A stretch of 64,000 nt of DNA from Evernia prunastri (lineage: Eukaryota; Ascomycota; Lecanoromycetes; Lecanorales; Parmeliaceae), in assembly GCA_003184365.1 (NCBI GenBank), contig NKYR01000171.1, positions 1-64,000 on the forward strand. The letters are read 5' to 3'. The position numbers were made by a program, and so were the translations under genes. Shown piece after piece: positions 44,607 through 56,805 of the stretch. The first letter of the stretch is position 1. Each line of letters opens with the position of its first letter. Under the pieces are notes generated by a model, which saw only the letters and a list, made by a program, of their open reading frames with translations, was not told the origin of the DNA and searched no databases.

Positions 44607-45785
44607 ATGTCTGCCGGAATGATGAAAGCGAATGGTCTAGGCCAAACATCGAGCTTTTACACAGTACCTTTGGAACCTAAGTTAGTAGACTCACCCCCTC
44701 TACATCAAACGCATCAAAGCGATGTAAACCATTCACTCACCTTTCAAAGCAGGCGTTTTGACTTTATGGGGCTTCCCCTTGAGCTTCAGCTAATGATTCT
44801 AGCTCAGATGACAGCTGGACAGCTCCATCTCTTCCGAGACCTCTGCGGGGGGTTTCGCGACCGTGGAACAGGGAGCGAGGATCATATCGTCTCTTCTGCC
44901 CTCAAGAACGATAGCCACTACACAGCATCCACACTCTATCACCCGTATCTCCGCCATCGTCTTCCCCGAGCAAACACACTGCAAATCAACGACCTCGATG
45001 AGGTGGCTCGCCGCTGTGAGGGCGCCCGGAGACTTGCGTTTCTGGTCGCAGAAAGCCACCTTGTCGAGCCAATTGTTGATGTCATAGACCATTCCAGCAG
45101 CGCTGTCATTGCGCAAACTTAAAGTTCCTCGGTCACGAATTTCGCGAATAATGTCTATCCGTACATCCTTGCGCTCTTCCATTTCTTCGAGGGCTACTGA
45201 AAGCGACTTTCCTCTGACTCATCTGCACCGAAAACGGCTAAACAAATCAAAGAAGAACTCCTGGAACAGTACAATGAAGAGACGGGCTACCGAATGCACT
45301 GCCTCTACCATCTGCTCCTGGAAATCATGAAATCAAAATTCCCCGTGCGCCGCAGGTTCAGCGTATCCAGGGTATTGAGTATTCCGCGCTCCGATCTGTT
45401 CTGGGAGAGCGACGACGTCTACCTTGAGATGTTCGTCCTCGGGGGCCTTGAAGCTGTCAACCAAACCTTCGTCCAACCCTCCATCCCGGCCAAGGCCCAA
45501 ATGCCCCACCTCATGGTATACTACATCAACGCATGGCGTGTCGCACGACCAATCACCGACAGGCACAGAGGTCAGCTTGTTCCTCTTTCTAAGCCATTTC
45601 TTGAGAGATTGGATTATGGAACGGCAAGACGAACCTGCCTTCGCCTACCAATCCCCAACATGCTCTTCAAGTCCAGAGCACGCTGTTGGGGCAAGTCTTG
45701 GTACGACCATGAGGGTGCCCGCGGGACGGAGTTCTTGGAGTATCTGGCAACCCACGAAGGGGGGGAGCCGAAGCTTTGGGCATAA
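44607..45785 (+). pseudogene. F-box-like gene with two nonsense codons
   Basis: One reading frame of 393 codons starts MSAGMMKANGLGQTSSF. It has an F-box-like segment at about residues 50-85 (FMGLPLELQLMILAQMTAGQ then LHLFRDLCGGFR), later YRMHCLYHLLLEIM, and the family motif LGGLEAVNQT. The frame is interrupted by TAA at 45120-45122 and TGA at 45198-45200, yet the same frame carries clear coding character on both sides (FANNVYPYILALFHFFEGY before the second stop). Both stops are one C-to-T change from Gln (CAA) and Arg (CGA). It is paralogous to 23370-24431. Confidence 0.7.
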
Positions 45786-45953
45786 AAGAACGGGATCATA
45801 CAAGGAGGGGACAGGGTCAGGAAGGAAGGACACGGCGTGTTCCATCTGGGTTCTCTGGAGCGGTCGAATTGAAGAGGTATGGCGTCAGGCCTCTCGGAGT
45901 TGTCGTCGGACTGTTGGAGAGAGTACTCTGTCAAAGTTCATGTCAGCGTTTGC

Positions 45954-46500
45954 TTATTTGCCTAGTGCCTTCCATGCCTTCCATGCAGATTCCATCATTG
46001 TTGCATTCATGTACCAGGCTTGCCACTCTTTGTCCCCATCAGCCACAAATATGGCTGATGGACCCATAGCTAGACTGACCATGCATTCTCTATCACCGCT
46101 GCTGTGCCCCGCTGAGAGTTCACCCTCTGGATAGACAACGGCAGGGTCTGCGCTCGAAAAATTTGCTCTCGCTCCTGCTCGTGCGCTCAGACTTCGGGTT
46201 ACGCCTTTATGTAATAGGAGGGTTAGAGGACTGTCTCTTCGAGCTTTCGGTGTTTTCAATTGAACCCTCTATCATGCATTCAAGCTCATTTGCTAACTCT
46301 TTTGGTCCAACATGATGTGCTCTTTCTTGAAGATATGTCCTAGGCTCGCGGAAAATGGCTCCCTCCGCTACGGGGCCGCCGCCGTTGGAACTTGGAAATA
46401 TCTTAGTGGCAGTCAGCCCTACCGGACTAGTGGCCTCAGTAACGAGCCTGAATTCTATATGTGCTTTTCGCTTCCTATGCATTGCATTGCTTCTGCTGCA
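45954..46500 (-). pseudogene. Unrecognised gene with one frameshift
   Basis: The upstream frame (to 46207) reads RKAHIEFRLVTEATSPVGLT, then AEGAIFREPRTYLQERAHHV and ANELECMIEGSIENTESSKR. The next part (from about 46235 to 45954) continues one base out of frame with FSSADPAVVYPEGELSAGHS and FVADGDKEWQAWYMNATM. Composition and continuity look like one real protein of about 180+ aa, perhaps with an upstream exon near 46640-46847. Family unknown. A related fragment lies at 34.65-34.78 kb. Confidence 0.4.
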
Positions 46501-46843
46501 ATTCTCTTACGATAACGTTACTAGAGAGCTCTGTACAGCGCGTAACCGTCCTGCCAAAGCAATCCGTTTGTCTTCATGAGACTCTGGAGCTAAAGGCCAA
46601 CGACGGCCAAGCGCAGGAGATGTAGAGTACCTTACTGAAGCCCACTACGATACCAACTCAAGCGAAATACTTCAGGATTCAAGATCCGAGCATAACCAGA
46701 AGCAAAGCCGGTCCAGTCAAGGAGCGGTACTGTCAAAGGCAACTGTCCATTATTTTCGTAACCGCTTTGCAATGATATGTACATCAAACAAAACGCAGAC
46801 CCGAAGTATCCAACACCCGATAATGCAGAGACGAGGGAATTCA

Positions 46844-49800
46844 TCATTTCCCGCTACTGACCCTCTTCCCCTTCTTCCCTTCCATCATGCCCTCCAACTT
46901 CTTGCTCAACGCGTCCCTCACCCTCCGCTGCCCCGCCCACTCCTGACTCAACTTCTTCATCCGACAGCTCGCTATCAGCATGAAGCTTACAACCCTGAGT
47001 GAAGGCCTCTTCTGCTCCGGTCTACCTATTTTACCTCGGAGGCTGTCGCCGAGGCGCAGACGAGGAGACGACGGGCCCGGCGTGATGCCCATTTCGGAGA
47101 GGAGATTGAGGTCGATTTGGTTACTGTGCAACATGTTAGAGAAGATCCACATGACGGGAGAAGGAAGAAAGGAAGCTTACCAAGCCTCGAACATCTCAAT
47201 CTGCATCAACAAGAACTTCTTTTCGTATACCAGGCCACTCCTGAAGCTTTCCTCCCTTGTGCATTTAGCCCGCAGCCATTGGATCTGCTTGGCCAATCCC
47301 TTTAACTCGCCCATATGCTTCTTTTGCATCAACTCGAGAGTCTGGTGGTCGTTGGCATGCAGGCTGCTGACCGAGGTATTGGCGAAACGCACACGAGATG
47401 CCATCGCCTTACGCTCCTCCTCCCAGTTGTGCTGCTGGCGGGTAAGGTTGTCGATGGCACCCTCATAGCGAGATTGCACATTCTCTAACTCTGTAGACAG
47501 AGCCGTTGATCTCTGCGTCTGTAAGGTACGCTCTTCTCGGACACGCTTCAGTTGAGCACGAAGGTCCTTCTCTCGGCTAGAGACCGATGCAAGCTGGCTC
47601 TCTCTCGAGTTGATCTGCACCTGTAGATCTTCGGCAGTTAGTTTGGCGTCCTTGAGCATTTCGTGTAAGTCCTTTCGCTCTTCCGCTATGGTGACATCGG
47701 CCGTCGTGGCTTGGCGCTGGGTACGAATATCGTTCTCCAAGGAAGAGATGCGAGTACGGAGGCGTGAAATGGTTTGAGTTGCTGTAGCATTTTTGGCCAA
47801 AATGGTGTCTTGTTCATTGCGGGCGGCAGAAAGCTCGGCTTCTAGCTGCTCACGCTGCTGCTCGTAGGCGTCAAGATTTGACTGAACCTGGCGTTCTGAT
47901 TCGGCAAGTCTACGCTGAAGGGTCTTCAAGTCGTCCTTTGACTTCGCTCGAGCTTCTTTGAGTTGTTGATGAGCGTCGGCGAGCTGGCGTTGAACCTCAA
48001 CGAGCTCGTTCTTGCGAGCAGAACCTCCCACAGAAGACTTTGGCGAGTCCACCGTCAACCGAGCAATTTCTTGCTCGTGAGATTGCCGTTCCAGTCGTGC
48101 GACTTTTTGCTTCAGATCTCGGACAATTTCCTTTTGAGCGACCTCACGCTGGAGGTATTCTGTTTCCTGCTTGCGTGCTGTCGACAAGTCTCTCTGAACC
48201 ATGCTGAGTTCAGCTGCAGTCTCCCCGTTGTCTTCCAATTTGCCAGTAAGACTTCCGAGCTCGTCAATGCGGGCCTCGAGACGCTGGACCTTTTGTTTCG
48301 CAGCGGCAAGTTCTCGATCTCGAGTGCCAGAGGCTGCTGCAAGTTTTCGTTGCAAGTCAAGAACATCTCCATTGAGACGGCTTTCTTCCGAGGTGGCTCG
48401 CTCAACCTCTGATTCCAACTCGCGCTCGATTGCGGCGTTCTTTTCAACGAGACCTTTCCGCTCCACACGGAGACGACCGATGTCATTCTCAAGCTTCAAT
48501 TTTGCAGTACGGAGGTCAAGTTTCTCTTGGTCGAACTTGAATGTCTCATCAACTTGGTTTCGCATTTGTTCGAGCTGGCTTCGGACCTCATCACGTTCGG
48601 CCTCAAGTTCCGCAGATGATGACTGTAGTGCATGAAGTTCAAGGTTAACGGCCGCCAATCTGTCATGTAATGATTGCTTTTCGGCTTTGATGTGCCGAAG
48701 CTGCTCATCGGCTGCGTGCAGTCTGGTGTTGAGTCCCTTCACCTCATCCCCACATTTCTCGGCGTTGTCGTCCTGGGCTTCGGCCAGCTCCTTTTTCGCA
48801 GCATCCAAGGACGATCTCAAGTCATCCGCTTGTTGCTCGGCCGCCTGTAATTCTTCTCTTGCTTTGTCCGCTTCCTCTTCAAGACCAATTTGGAGCACTT
48901 CTACTTCATCTTCAAGAGCCTGCACTTTCTCTTCGAGAACAATTTGCTCCCTCTGACTAATGCGAAGATCCTCCCTGGTCTGCGATAGGTCAGATCGAAG
49001 GTCGTCTAAGGCTTGCCTTTTTTGGTCAATATCGATGTTCAATGCCTGGACTTGACGCTCGAGAACTGCCTCTTCACTGTTATGACGCTGCTTCTCGCTT
49101 TCGAGAGCTTCTTTAAGCTTCATTTCACGACCAGAAAGTGTCCCCTCAGTCTCCTGTAGTTTACTGATTGTCCGTTGCAGACCTGCCGCTTGCTCTTCAG
49201 CTCTTGCCTTCTGCGATTGCAAGCCTCGTCGCTGACTTTCCCAGTGATCTTGCTCCGTTATAAATTGGCTCTCCTTATCATCTAGCTCACGGTGGAGGCT
49301 ATCGACCTCTTCTGAAAGTCTGTCGATCTCCCGTTTTGCCTCAGACCGCAGCTGGCGGTCGTTGTCCTGCGCATGATGTCTCTCGTCCTCTAAGCCCTCT
49401 TTCAAATCTCGGGCATCTACCTGAGCCTTGGCTAGATCTTTTTGTAGGATTTGGGATTCAGCTGTCAGAGCATCATGGCGCGAGTGTAGCAGATCCTTTT
49501 CTTCGCATTTACTTTCCAGTTCCTTAATCGCCTGTTCTGCCTGGGTGGTCAGAGATTCGCATTTTCGGACAATAAATTCATGGTCATGGCGAAGCAGTTC
49601 ATTTTGGTCCTTGAGCCGTTGCTCTCGGACCTCTGCGTCTTGGTTGGCGTCACGAAGCTTCTCTTGTAGCTTGCTGGCCTCTCTGGACTTGTCGTCGAAA
49701 TGTTCCTGTAGTTGAGCATGTTTCTCCCGAAGAGAGGCGAGGTCATCTTGAAGCTTGTTTGCCTTGTCCTCAAGTTGTCGGCTTAGTCCCTTGGTGTTAA

Positions 49801-51137
49801 TAGATTTGTTGGACATTTCATCGCGCAACTATCATCAACTTTTAGCATTAGACTTCTGCGCGCATCAGGGCATTCCTACCTCATCAAGATCCTCTTCTGC
49901 TCTCTGCTTGGCTTCCAGCGCATCTTGAAGTTCATCTTGTATGTCCTTCAATCTCGCCGCTTGTTGTACAGAGTCCCCTTGTTCTTGTTCCAAATACTCG
50001 ATGCGCTTTTTGCCCGCTTCAAGCTCAGCGCACACCTCATTGAACTCGTCCGAGTCTTTTTTAGACTGCTCCTTTAGCTTGTCGATCTCGTCGTCTCGCT
50101 CTTCTATCATGCGATCCTTTTCCCGCAGATCGGCCTCGAGATCCTCAATGTCTCCCCTAAGCTTCTCCAACTCTTCGCCATCGCCTTCTGCACTTTCTAG
50201 TCGCTGCTTGAGATCTTCAATTTCTGTTTCTTTCGCTGCCAAGTCGCTCTTTAAGTCCTCCAGCTGCTGACGTAAGGCTTCATCAGCGTGCTTTCGCTTC
50301 GCTTTCTCCTGAAGTTCTTCGATATGACGCTTGAATATCTCAACTTCGCGCTCTGCCCCGCTGAGATTTTTTCTGCACTGTCTGAGCTCTTTCTGTATGG
50401 TGACCTTATCAACCTTTAGATCCGTGTTCTCCCTCAGCGCGGCCTCGTTGAATCCGGGTCCTGACTTTCGCAGTGATTCTTCTAAGAAGTGTATCTTTAA
50501 CTTAAGACCAAAGTTCTCTTTCTCGATTTTGTTGATGATCTAGAGGAAGTGTTAGCATTCTGTAGTAGCTGAGACTTGCAGTCACACCGACGTTTTCTTG
50601 TTCTCGTAGAGTCATCATGTTCCCTTGGTCTGTCAAGCCTCCAGCAGCATCTCTCTTAGGTAAGACCGCGAGCGGCGTCGACTGCGCACTACTGCTGGCG
50701 ACTTGGGGCATTGGTGTACCGTCTCCATCTCTGTCTCCAAGCAGTGAGCTTCCCAAATCACTTCCGTATACGCCTGACACATCTCCTCGCGGCAGAGCGG
50801 GGGTGTCACCGCCCTGGTAGCTAGCCTTCAAGAATGCCGGCGTTTCAGGTGCTCCACCTTGCTTGCCATTGCGCTCTAATCTCTTCCTTGCGACGCTTTG
50901 TAGGAGAGGAGTGAATTCTGTTCGTGCTGGAAGGTTCCGTCGATCTGCTAACGGTACGCGTGCTCTTGGAGTTTTCAGACTGATACCACGGCCATTGCGC
51001 ATTTGGGAAACAATGTCATCTTTCCGCTTGAGAGGGGATAGTAGCGAAGGTTCCACGGAAAAGTTCTCAAAATCATGGCCGTTGGTCATATATGTCGCGT
51101 TGCCCGCGTCCGTACGCGGTGTCTCGATATACGCCAT
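46844..51137 (-). CDS. Spindle pole body / MTOC coiled-coil protein (PcpA/Spc110-like)
   Basis: Four exons (51137-50592, 50539-49880, 49828-47181, 47123-46844) give 1377 aa. After a disordered Pro/Arg/Ser-rich N-terminus, residues ~175-205 carry MTLREQEN then INKIEKENFGLKLKIHFLEE, the centrosomin N-terminal motif 1 (Cnn_1N) that recruits gamma-tubulin complexes. About 1050 residues of heptad-rich coiled coil follow. The C-terminus (YEKKFLLMQIEMFEACNQID, then SFMLIASCRMKKLSQEWAGQ) looks like a PACT domain for calmodulin or pole anchoring. This is the layout of Spc110/Pcp1/PcpA. The first intron needs a GTCGGT donor to keep phase 0, so its exact edge is less sure. The upstream TTG frame adds nothing; I chose the ATG at 51137 (MAYIETPRTDAG). 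Confidence 0.88.
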
Positions 51138-51394
51138 GGGGAAATCGATACATGCGAGTTGTGTCGTCTCCAAGCTCGCTCGTCATACGGAATAATTCAT
51201 GTGGTGATATACGCCAAAGTGATGCTGCTGTGACGTGTTGTGGTTATCGAAGGAAAATAAGGTTGTAAACAATCGGAGTCGGCAAACCTTCCCCGCTGTT
51301 CCACTTCAGCCTTACAAGCATCAGAGGTGGCGGTCTTGGCTCAAAAAATGTTCGAATTGCTCAAATTTCATAATTTATTAGATTCCGCCGAGAG
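51138..51394. promoter_or_regulatory. Bidirectional promoter, 257 bp
   Basis: A short spacer between two divergent start codons (spindle-pole protein and Ecdysoneless-like protein). The two leader sequences must be short or overlapping. No TATA box is obvious. Confidence 0.5.
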
Positions 51395-53242
51395 ATGGAT
51401 GTCCCAAAAGATGACTTCAAATGGTTCGGAGAAGGTTTCGATGGCTTTCCAAAGACTTTACCTGATGACTGCGTAGAGTATAGTATCTACATTCTGGACT
51501 CAAATCTTACGGATCTGGAGAGGCGAGAGCAGCTACGTGAAATACAGAGTGCTGCGACTAAGCTAACCAACGTATTGCTCAAAGACTTCATCTGGCAGCG
51601 GGAGAGCTTCAAGCTTTCGCTTGAACGAGAAGATGGTAGAAGCTTCTTGCGTGGACGTACCAGTTATGGAGATTCCGTAGAAGACGAGTGGCTCATCGTC
51701 TATATTCTACGAGAGCTCAGCAAGCAATTTCCTAGATTCTGGGTTCGGGTTGCAGACACTGATGGGCAATTCCTGCTCATTGAGGCAGCTAATGTTCTCC
51801 CTCGGTGGCTTAATCCAGAGATTGCAGACTTTCGGGTATGGCTGAACGATGGAAAGCTGTTAATCATTCCCCTGGAGAAGCCAGGTGAACAAGTAATCGA
51901 CGCGAAGCCAGCGCCGTTGACCCTGAATAAATCGCTGGATACTATAGAGCGTCAAACATCTAAGCTATTACATCTCCCTGCGGTCGAAGCCGAAGCATTC
52001 TACCGTCTTGAAAGATACCCCAAGCAGATCTCGGACAGTCTTCACCACGCACTGCTCACAATACCTAGAATGCTTGCCTACATTCTCCATGAGAATGCAA
52101 CCTATATAGGTGCCGCAGTCGAAGCCTTCTATTTACGCGATCCCATAGCTCTACGCCCGCTACAGATTTCCGACCACACCAGGCTCCAATTTCCGCCGAC
52201 AGATCTCGTGACCATAACCGTGAAATTCACCAAAGTTGGTTATGCTCAGCTCAAGAGTCAGCGATTCGCAGCACCCGTGTCATGGGCAGACTATGCTTCC
52301 ATACCCGGAGAAGCAAAATCTCAAGATATAGCAGAGACGGGTATGAAAGCTACCTGTGGATTTGAGATGTTGATGTGCGATCCTCAAAATCAAGATAAAA
52401 AAGCCGTCCGAGAGATCGCAATGCTTCTTGAGGACATTCGTACTGGAGAAGACAGACTGCCAACTGACGCTGAAATCAAGAAGTGGGAAAAGAGAGAAGA
52501 CGATGAGGCTTGGCTTGATATAAACTTTGAAGACTTCGAGAAAGAGTTGGGGGGAAATAGACAGGCGGGTGCATCAGAGGAAAAAGGGGGTTTCGGAGAT
52601 AAAGGTGCTCAGGAAAATCTTCGCAAAATGGTTGCGAGGTTTGAAGATTTTTTGAATGATGATGCCGCTGGCGCTGATGGAGCGGAAATTTTGGACGATA
52701 TGGATAATGACGATGAGGAAGAAGACTGTATGACTAATGATGATAGTGACGAAGAGGGCGATGACAAAGACGTCAACTTCGATGAAGATGCATTCGCCAA
52801 CATGATGACGGAGATGATGGGCATGCGTTCTAGTGCTAGTGGCTCCCGTACTACCCCTAGTGTCAGCCTCCATGAAGAGGAGGGTGTCTTGAGTGTTTCA
52901 TCAGACGAAGAGAACGACAAAGGGGTTCATCAAGCTATCCAGGATATCGAGAACGAACTTCGAGGAGCTGGAGCCCTGAATTTGAATCCCAAACAGGAGG
53001 TCGAGAATCTAGAGTCGCAACGCAAAGCGATTGAAAGGGTGTCCAGCAGCGGGAAGCCGAGACCGCCAATGGAGGCGGAAGACGCTTCAGACGGTGGAGA
53101 TGCGGAAATCGATTTCAATCTCGCCAAAAACCTGCTGGAGAGTTTCAAAAGTCAAGGAGGTGCTTCAGGACCTGGAGGCAACTTGATGAAACTGATGGGC
53201 ATGAGACTACCTAGAGATGAAGATAATCAAGGAGATAGTTGA
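51395..53242 (+). CDS. Ecdysoneless/SGT1-family protein
   Basis: A single-exon gene of 615 aa. The start MDVPKDDFKWFGEGFDGFPK, with YSIYILDSNLTDLERREQLR, the WLIVYILRELSKQFPRFWVR block and FLLIEAANVLPRWLNPEIAD, are characteristic of the ECD/SGT1 family. That family is linked to pre-mRNA splicing (Prp8 assembly) and gene expression in animals and yeasts. The C-terminal third is acidic (about residues 440-475, many Asp/Glu) and followed by a conserved helical end (IDFNLAKNLLESFKSQGG). No membrane or signal segment. This is not the co-chaperone Sgt1, despite the shared name. Transcribed divergently from the spindle-pole gene. Confidence 0.9.
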   Translation: MDVPKDDFKWFGEGFDGFPKTLPDDCVEYSIYILDSNLTDLERREQLREIQSAATKLTNVLLKDFIWQRESFKLSLEREDGRSFLRGRTSYGDSVEDEWLIVYILRELSKQFPRFWVRVADTDGQFLLIEAANVLPRWLNPEIADFRVWLNDGKLLIIPLEKPGEQVIDAKPAPLTLNKSLDTIERQTSKLLHLPAVEAEAFYRLERYPKQISDSLHHALLTIPRMLAYILHENATYIGAAVEAFYLRDPIALRPLQISDHTRLQFPPTDLVTITVKFTKVGYAQLKSQRFAAPVSWADYASIPGEAKSQDIAETGMKATCGFEMLMCDPQNQDKKAVREIAMLLEDIRTGEDRLPTDAEIKKWEKREDDEAWLDINFEDFEKELGGNRQAGASEEKGGFGDKGAQENLRKMVARFEDFLNDDAAGADGAEILDDMDNDDEEEDCMTNDDSDEEGDDKDVNFDEDAFANMMTEMMGMRSSASGSRTTPSVSLHEEEGVLSVSSDEENDKGVHQAIQDIENELRGAGALNLNPKQEVENLESQRKAIERVSSSGKPRPPMEAEDASDGGDAEIDFNLAKNLLESFKSQGGASGPGGNLMKLMGMRLPRDEDNQGDS

Positions 53243-54775
53243 GATTCGTTTATTTACGGACTGGTGAAACAACTAAGTGCCGGAGGGCGTCTCTCGGGCC
53301 ATGCGGCGTTGGCGTCTTCGGGCCTTCTGCAGCTTTCTAGCTCCCAATGATCCCAGGCCCAGGTTGTGACCTTCCAAAACCAGTAACCACCTAATCCTGA
53401 CTTGGGAGGGTTCCTTGGTCTTCTGTGATAGAACAAGACTTCGGAACCCCTCACATAAGGACAAGTCTCTTGGACGATGCAAAGATGTCAATAAGGATTT
53501 TCCGTCGAGGCTTGCCGGTAGATCCAGATGTGGATGGATTGCGCTCTACGAGTATCTACTTGCATCAGACCTCAAAGCTCATGAATTTGGAATCAAGGAT
53601 ATAAAGATGGTGTGGGCCTCACTGTGAGGCATCAGGCATGCGAAGGCATGAAACTATACTAGCCACACTACCTGTACGGAGTACCGATTATTTCGTCTCA
53701 GTCTTTGCCAAGCTTCTCCAGTGCAACATGGAACGGGAAACCTTGCCCCCAATTTGTTAGCGTCTTTTGGTTTTCGTTTGGCAGTTCGAGATCCAATGAC
53801 CATCAAAGCTTGATCGATTTTCACTTGGGGTGCTTGTTAATTAACTCTTCAAAAGGTTCTGATTACCTTCGGTGCACATACGGGTGAATACCGTAAGAGG
53901 ACTATCTCACTCCGTCCGGGGTACCTAATAAAGTAAAGGAAAGTATGTGGTCGAGACCCCGGGGAAGCTAAGGATGATCTAACATATAAGCGACAGGCGC
54001 TCAAATAAGGAAACATTGCGCATCACCTCTTGATCTCCTTTCTCTCGATCATCTCGCACCAACTCTTTTGGCCTTTCTGAAAGCCACGCGATACGAAAGC
54101 CGGACAACTGTTTGGATGCAGCCACCAATATTCTGGTGTGGGGTTTTTCAGAAGAATTCTCCGTAGTGGTGTCCTCCCACGATCGCCGAATTAGCAGCGT
54201 CTTCGGACGAGTGTGGGTAAAGTAATTCTTGGTGTTCGCGAAGATTTAATACTGTGACTTGATTCTGAGTGCATGCTGGCCTCTTCTAAAACTCTTACCA
54301 ACTATGGCAAGGTCCTTTGACCGCAGTGTCCCAGAGGTTTCCGGGCCCCTGTGATTGGGGTAGACGGAGCGTCATTGTGAAACGTTCGAACGGCAGGCCG
54401 CATCCATCAGGCTCCCCCTCCTTCCCATAAGGTCCTAGGTCTGAGCAAAAGCTCGACTCATTAGCTAGACTGCTAGACTCTGGATCGAAACTTCCAAAAC
54501 GCCAAGGGAAAGTAAGACTGAATGCGCATAGCCTTGTTCCTAACCTCCTCCTTTGTGCGCATCTTGTTTTTCTTCATGCACCACCAGATGTTGTTGGAAT
54601 TTAGCGTGCGACGACGCAACGCATCGCACCGTTATTTCTAGTGCACTTTGCCTCTCGGAGAATTTGATCCTTAAAGCAAGCCCTCCGGCGCATCTCTCAA
54701 TAATGTTGCTCTCACGTGGCCGTCGCATACGAATTCAAGTCGCCTCTGAGTCTTGGATGACTGGCTCAACCAGAC
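53243..54775. other. Intergenic, no gene supported
   Basis: About 1.5 kb between convincing genes. Short ORFs only; no RNA gene or transposon end recognised. Presumably includes 3' UTR and promoter DNA for the lectin-like gene. Confidence 0.4.
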
Positions 54776-56805
54776 ATGATGACTACTCGCTCATCACTCA
54801 AAAACGAGAAGGTAAATTGCCCGCTGCAGGTGTATTCTTCCAAAAAAAATGTTGACATTGTAGTCAGTCGCCAGTCGACAAGGTGGACTACGAAGGACTC
54901 CAACTCGACACAAGAGCAAGAGATAACCAAGATCTGCATGTGGACCAATCAAAACCTCAAGGCTTCCTCGACGATGAATTCAATCACCATGGATTTCATC
55001 TCAACCAGAAGCAGGCAGGCGCAGGAGTCCCGGTGGGTGTCCCAATGGGTATCCCCACATCTCCGGATGGGACACTAAGCCCGATGTCTCCGATGGGACT
55101 CAAGGAGATGGATGAGGGCCTCCGCTTTCCTCCACCACCAGAGAAGAGGATATGTGGGTTGCGACAAAAGCATTTCTGGGAGCTGTTAGGCCTTATCTTT
55201 GCTATCGTCCTTGCCGCAGCTGTGATTGGCGGAGTTGTAGGCGGAATGCAATCACATAATAAGAAATCCTCTTCGTCTGGACAGCCGGCGTCCAATGGTA
55301 CCACCAATAATACGACCAATAGTGCAAATAACTCCACATTCTTACCCGTCCAGTAGGTTCACGTTTGAAGCTGGGAGTGAACGGATGACTTACATACTGG
55401 TGTCCTAGGCAAGGGGATGTCGTGGCAGCGTCACCACTGAGTGTCCTATCTTATAATCAAGGCGGTCCTAGCGCTGAAAGCCAACAAGCCTTCCGGATAT
55501 ATTACCAATCAGCCCTTGGAAACGTCAAGGAAGCTGTCTCCAATGGTTTAACGTCTTGGCAAAGCGCTCGGTAAGAATGACCTAGGGAAACGTATGAAAG
55601 ATCCGACTGACATAAGATCAGACCCATCTTCACGGATGCGATCAACAACACCGGACTTGCAACGGTGACCTACCTGAATGGTTCCGATCAGCAGGTGAGA
55701 CTAGCTCGAATCCCTCGCCGCTGTACGAGGCATAACCGGGTCGCAGGGCAACATTTTCTACGTCGGATCGAACGGACTGCTGCAGGAGAAGAGGAAAATC
55801 TTCTCCAGCACGGCTTACTGGGAACCCGGTACTCTCAACAACATGAACATCGCCGCCGTGGGGAACCTTTCCTCACCTGCGATGACGCAGGATCCGAAGA
55901 ACGACTGGGACGGCTACCGGATGGCCGCGGTCTACTCGGAGAACTTCCATTCGGGCCCAGGCCTCCGCCTCTATTACCACGCAGAGAATCTAACGGGAGC
56001 AGCCTACGTGCAAGAATTGATTTGGACTCAAAACAACGACTCCTGGGCCAACGGCGCGAAGTTGCGCGATCCGTGGCCGAATTCCCACCTTGCGGCCACC
56101 ATCGATGAAAGCACACAAATCCTGAGGCTGTTCTTCTCCTCGGGCAACAACACCCTACAAGAAGCCTGGATGTCCGTCTCGGACCCGGCCGGGACGTATA
56201 AGAACGGTATGCATGCACGATTCCAACCATCAAAGTTCACCCTGCCCCACAGAAACTAACCTCGGCCATTCTTCTCCCCTGCAGGCGCCAGCTTCCCCCA
56301 CCTCCTCGACAGCAACAACGCCGACTTCGCCGCCGTGTCCCAGAACGGCTCCACCTACCTCTACCACTACACCACCCTCGGCGCCCAACCCGCCATCCAC
56401 GAACTCGTCATCACCGGCACCCCCGGCTCCGTCAACGACCAAGAAGCCTACAACCTCAGCTCCCCCCTCGTCGCCGCTCCGGACCTCCTCGCCCCCAACA
56501 CTACCAACACCACCACCAGCAAAGATCAAGCTGGTGGCGGTGGCGGTGCACTCTCGCCCTATGGCCCCTTGGCCGCCTCCATCAGCGTCGTGCCGGCGCT
56601 CCCCGGGCAGATCTACGTCTTCTGGGCGGACCGGCTCACGGGGGATCCGGCGGACTCGACGGCGCTGAGCGGGTGGGGCGAGTTGGCGGAGGTGAGCAGG
56701 CCCGTGGCGAATGGCTCGTGGCCGGGGACGGCGGCGGCGGCGAGGATTCAGATCCCGTTGGGGAGTTCGAATTCGCAGCCGAGTCGGAAGAGGGAGTTTC
56801 GATAA
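54776..56805 (+). CDS. Membrane-anchored fucose-lectin-like protein
   Basis: Six exons (54776-54811, 54868-55352, 55409-55570, 55622-55694, 55747-56206, 56285-56805) give 578 aa. A cytosolic Gly/Pro-rich N-terminus leads to RICGLRQKHFWELLGL and one membrane helix at about residues 118-141. A Ser/Asn/Thr linker with sequons follows, then a long extracellular domain built of repeated blades: IFYVGSNGLLQEKR, LRLYYHAENLTGAAYVQELI, STYLYHYTTLGAQPAIHELV, IYVFWADR. This is the type II layout of fungal proteins related to fucose-specific (AAL-type) lectins, so it may bind sugars at the cell surface; specificity is not evident. All introns are short GT-AG and keep frame. The start codon and 12-aa first exon are the least certain. 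Confidence 0.78.

Noticed and set aside
24000..46800. Strong claim that RIP shaped the whole region
   Set aside because: Three C-to-T stops fit, but the region is not conspicuously AT-rich by eye and I cannot compute RIP indices; left as a test.
48687..49715. Several Ser/Arg-rich plus-strand ORFs
   Set aside because: They are reverse-strand shadows of the long coiled coil of the spindle-pole protein.
51395..53242. Annotation as the co-chaperone Sgt1 (TPR-CS-SGS)
   Set aside because: There is no TPR or CS domain; the sequence matches the unrelated Ecdysoneless family sometimes also called SGT1.
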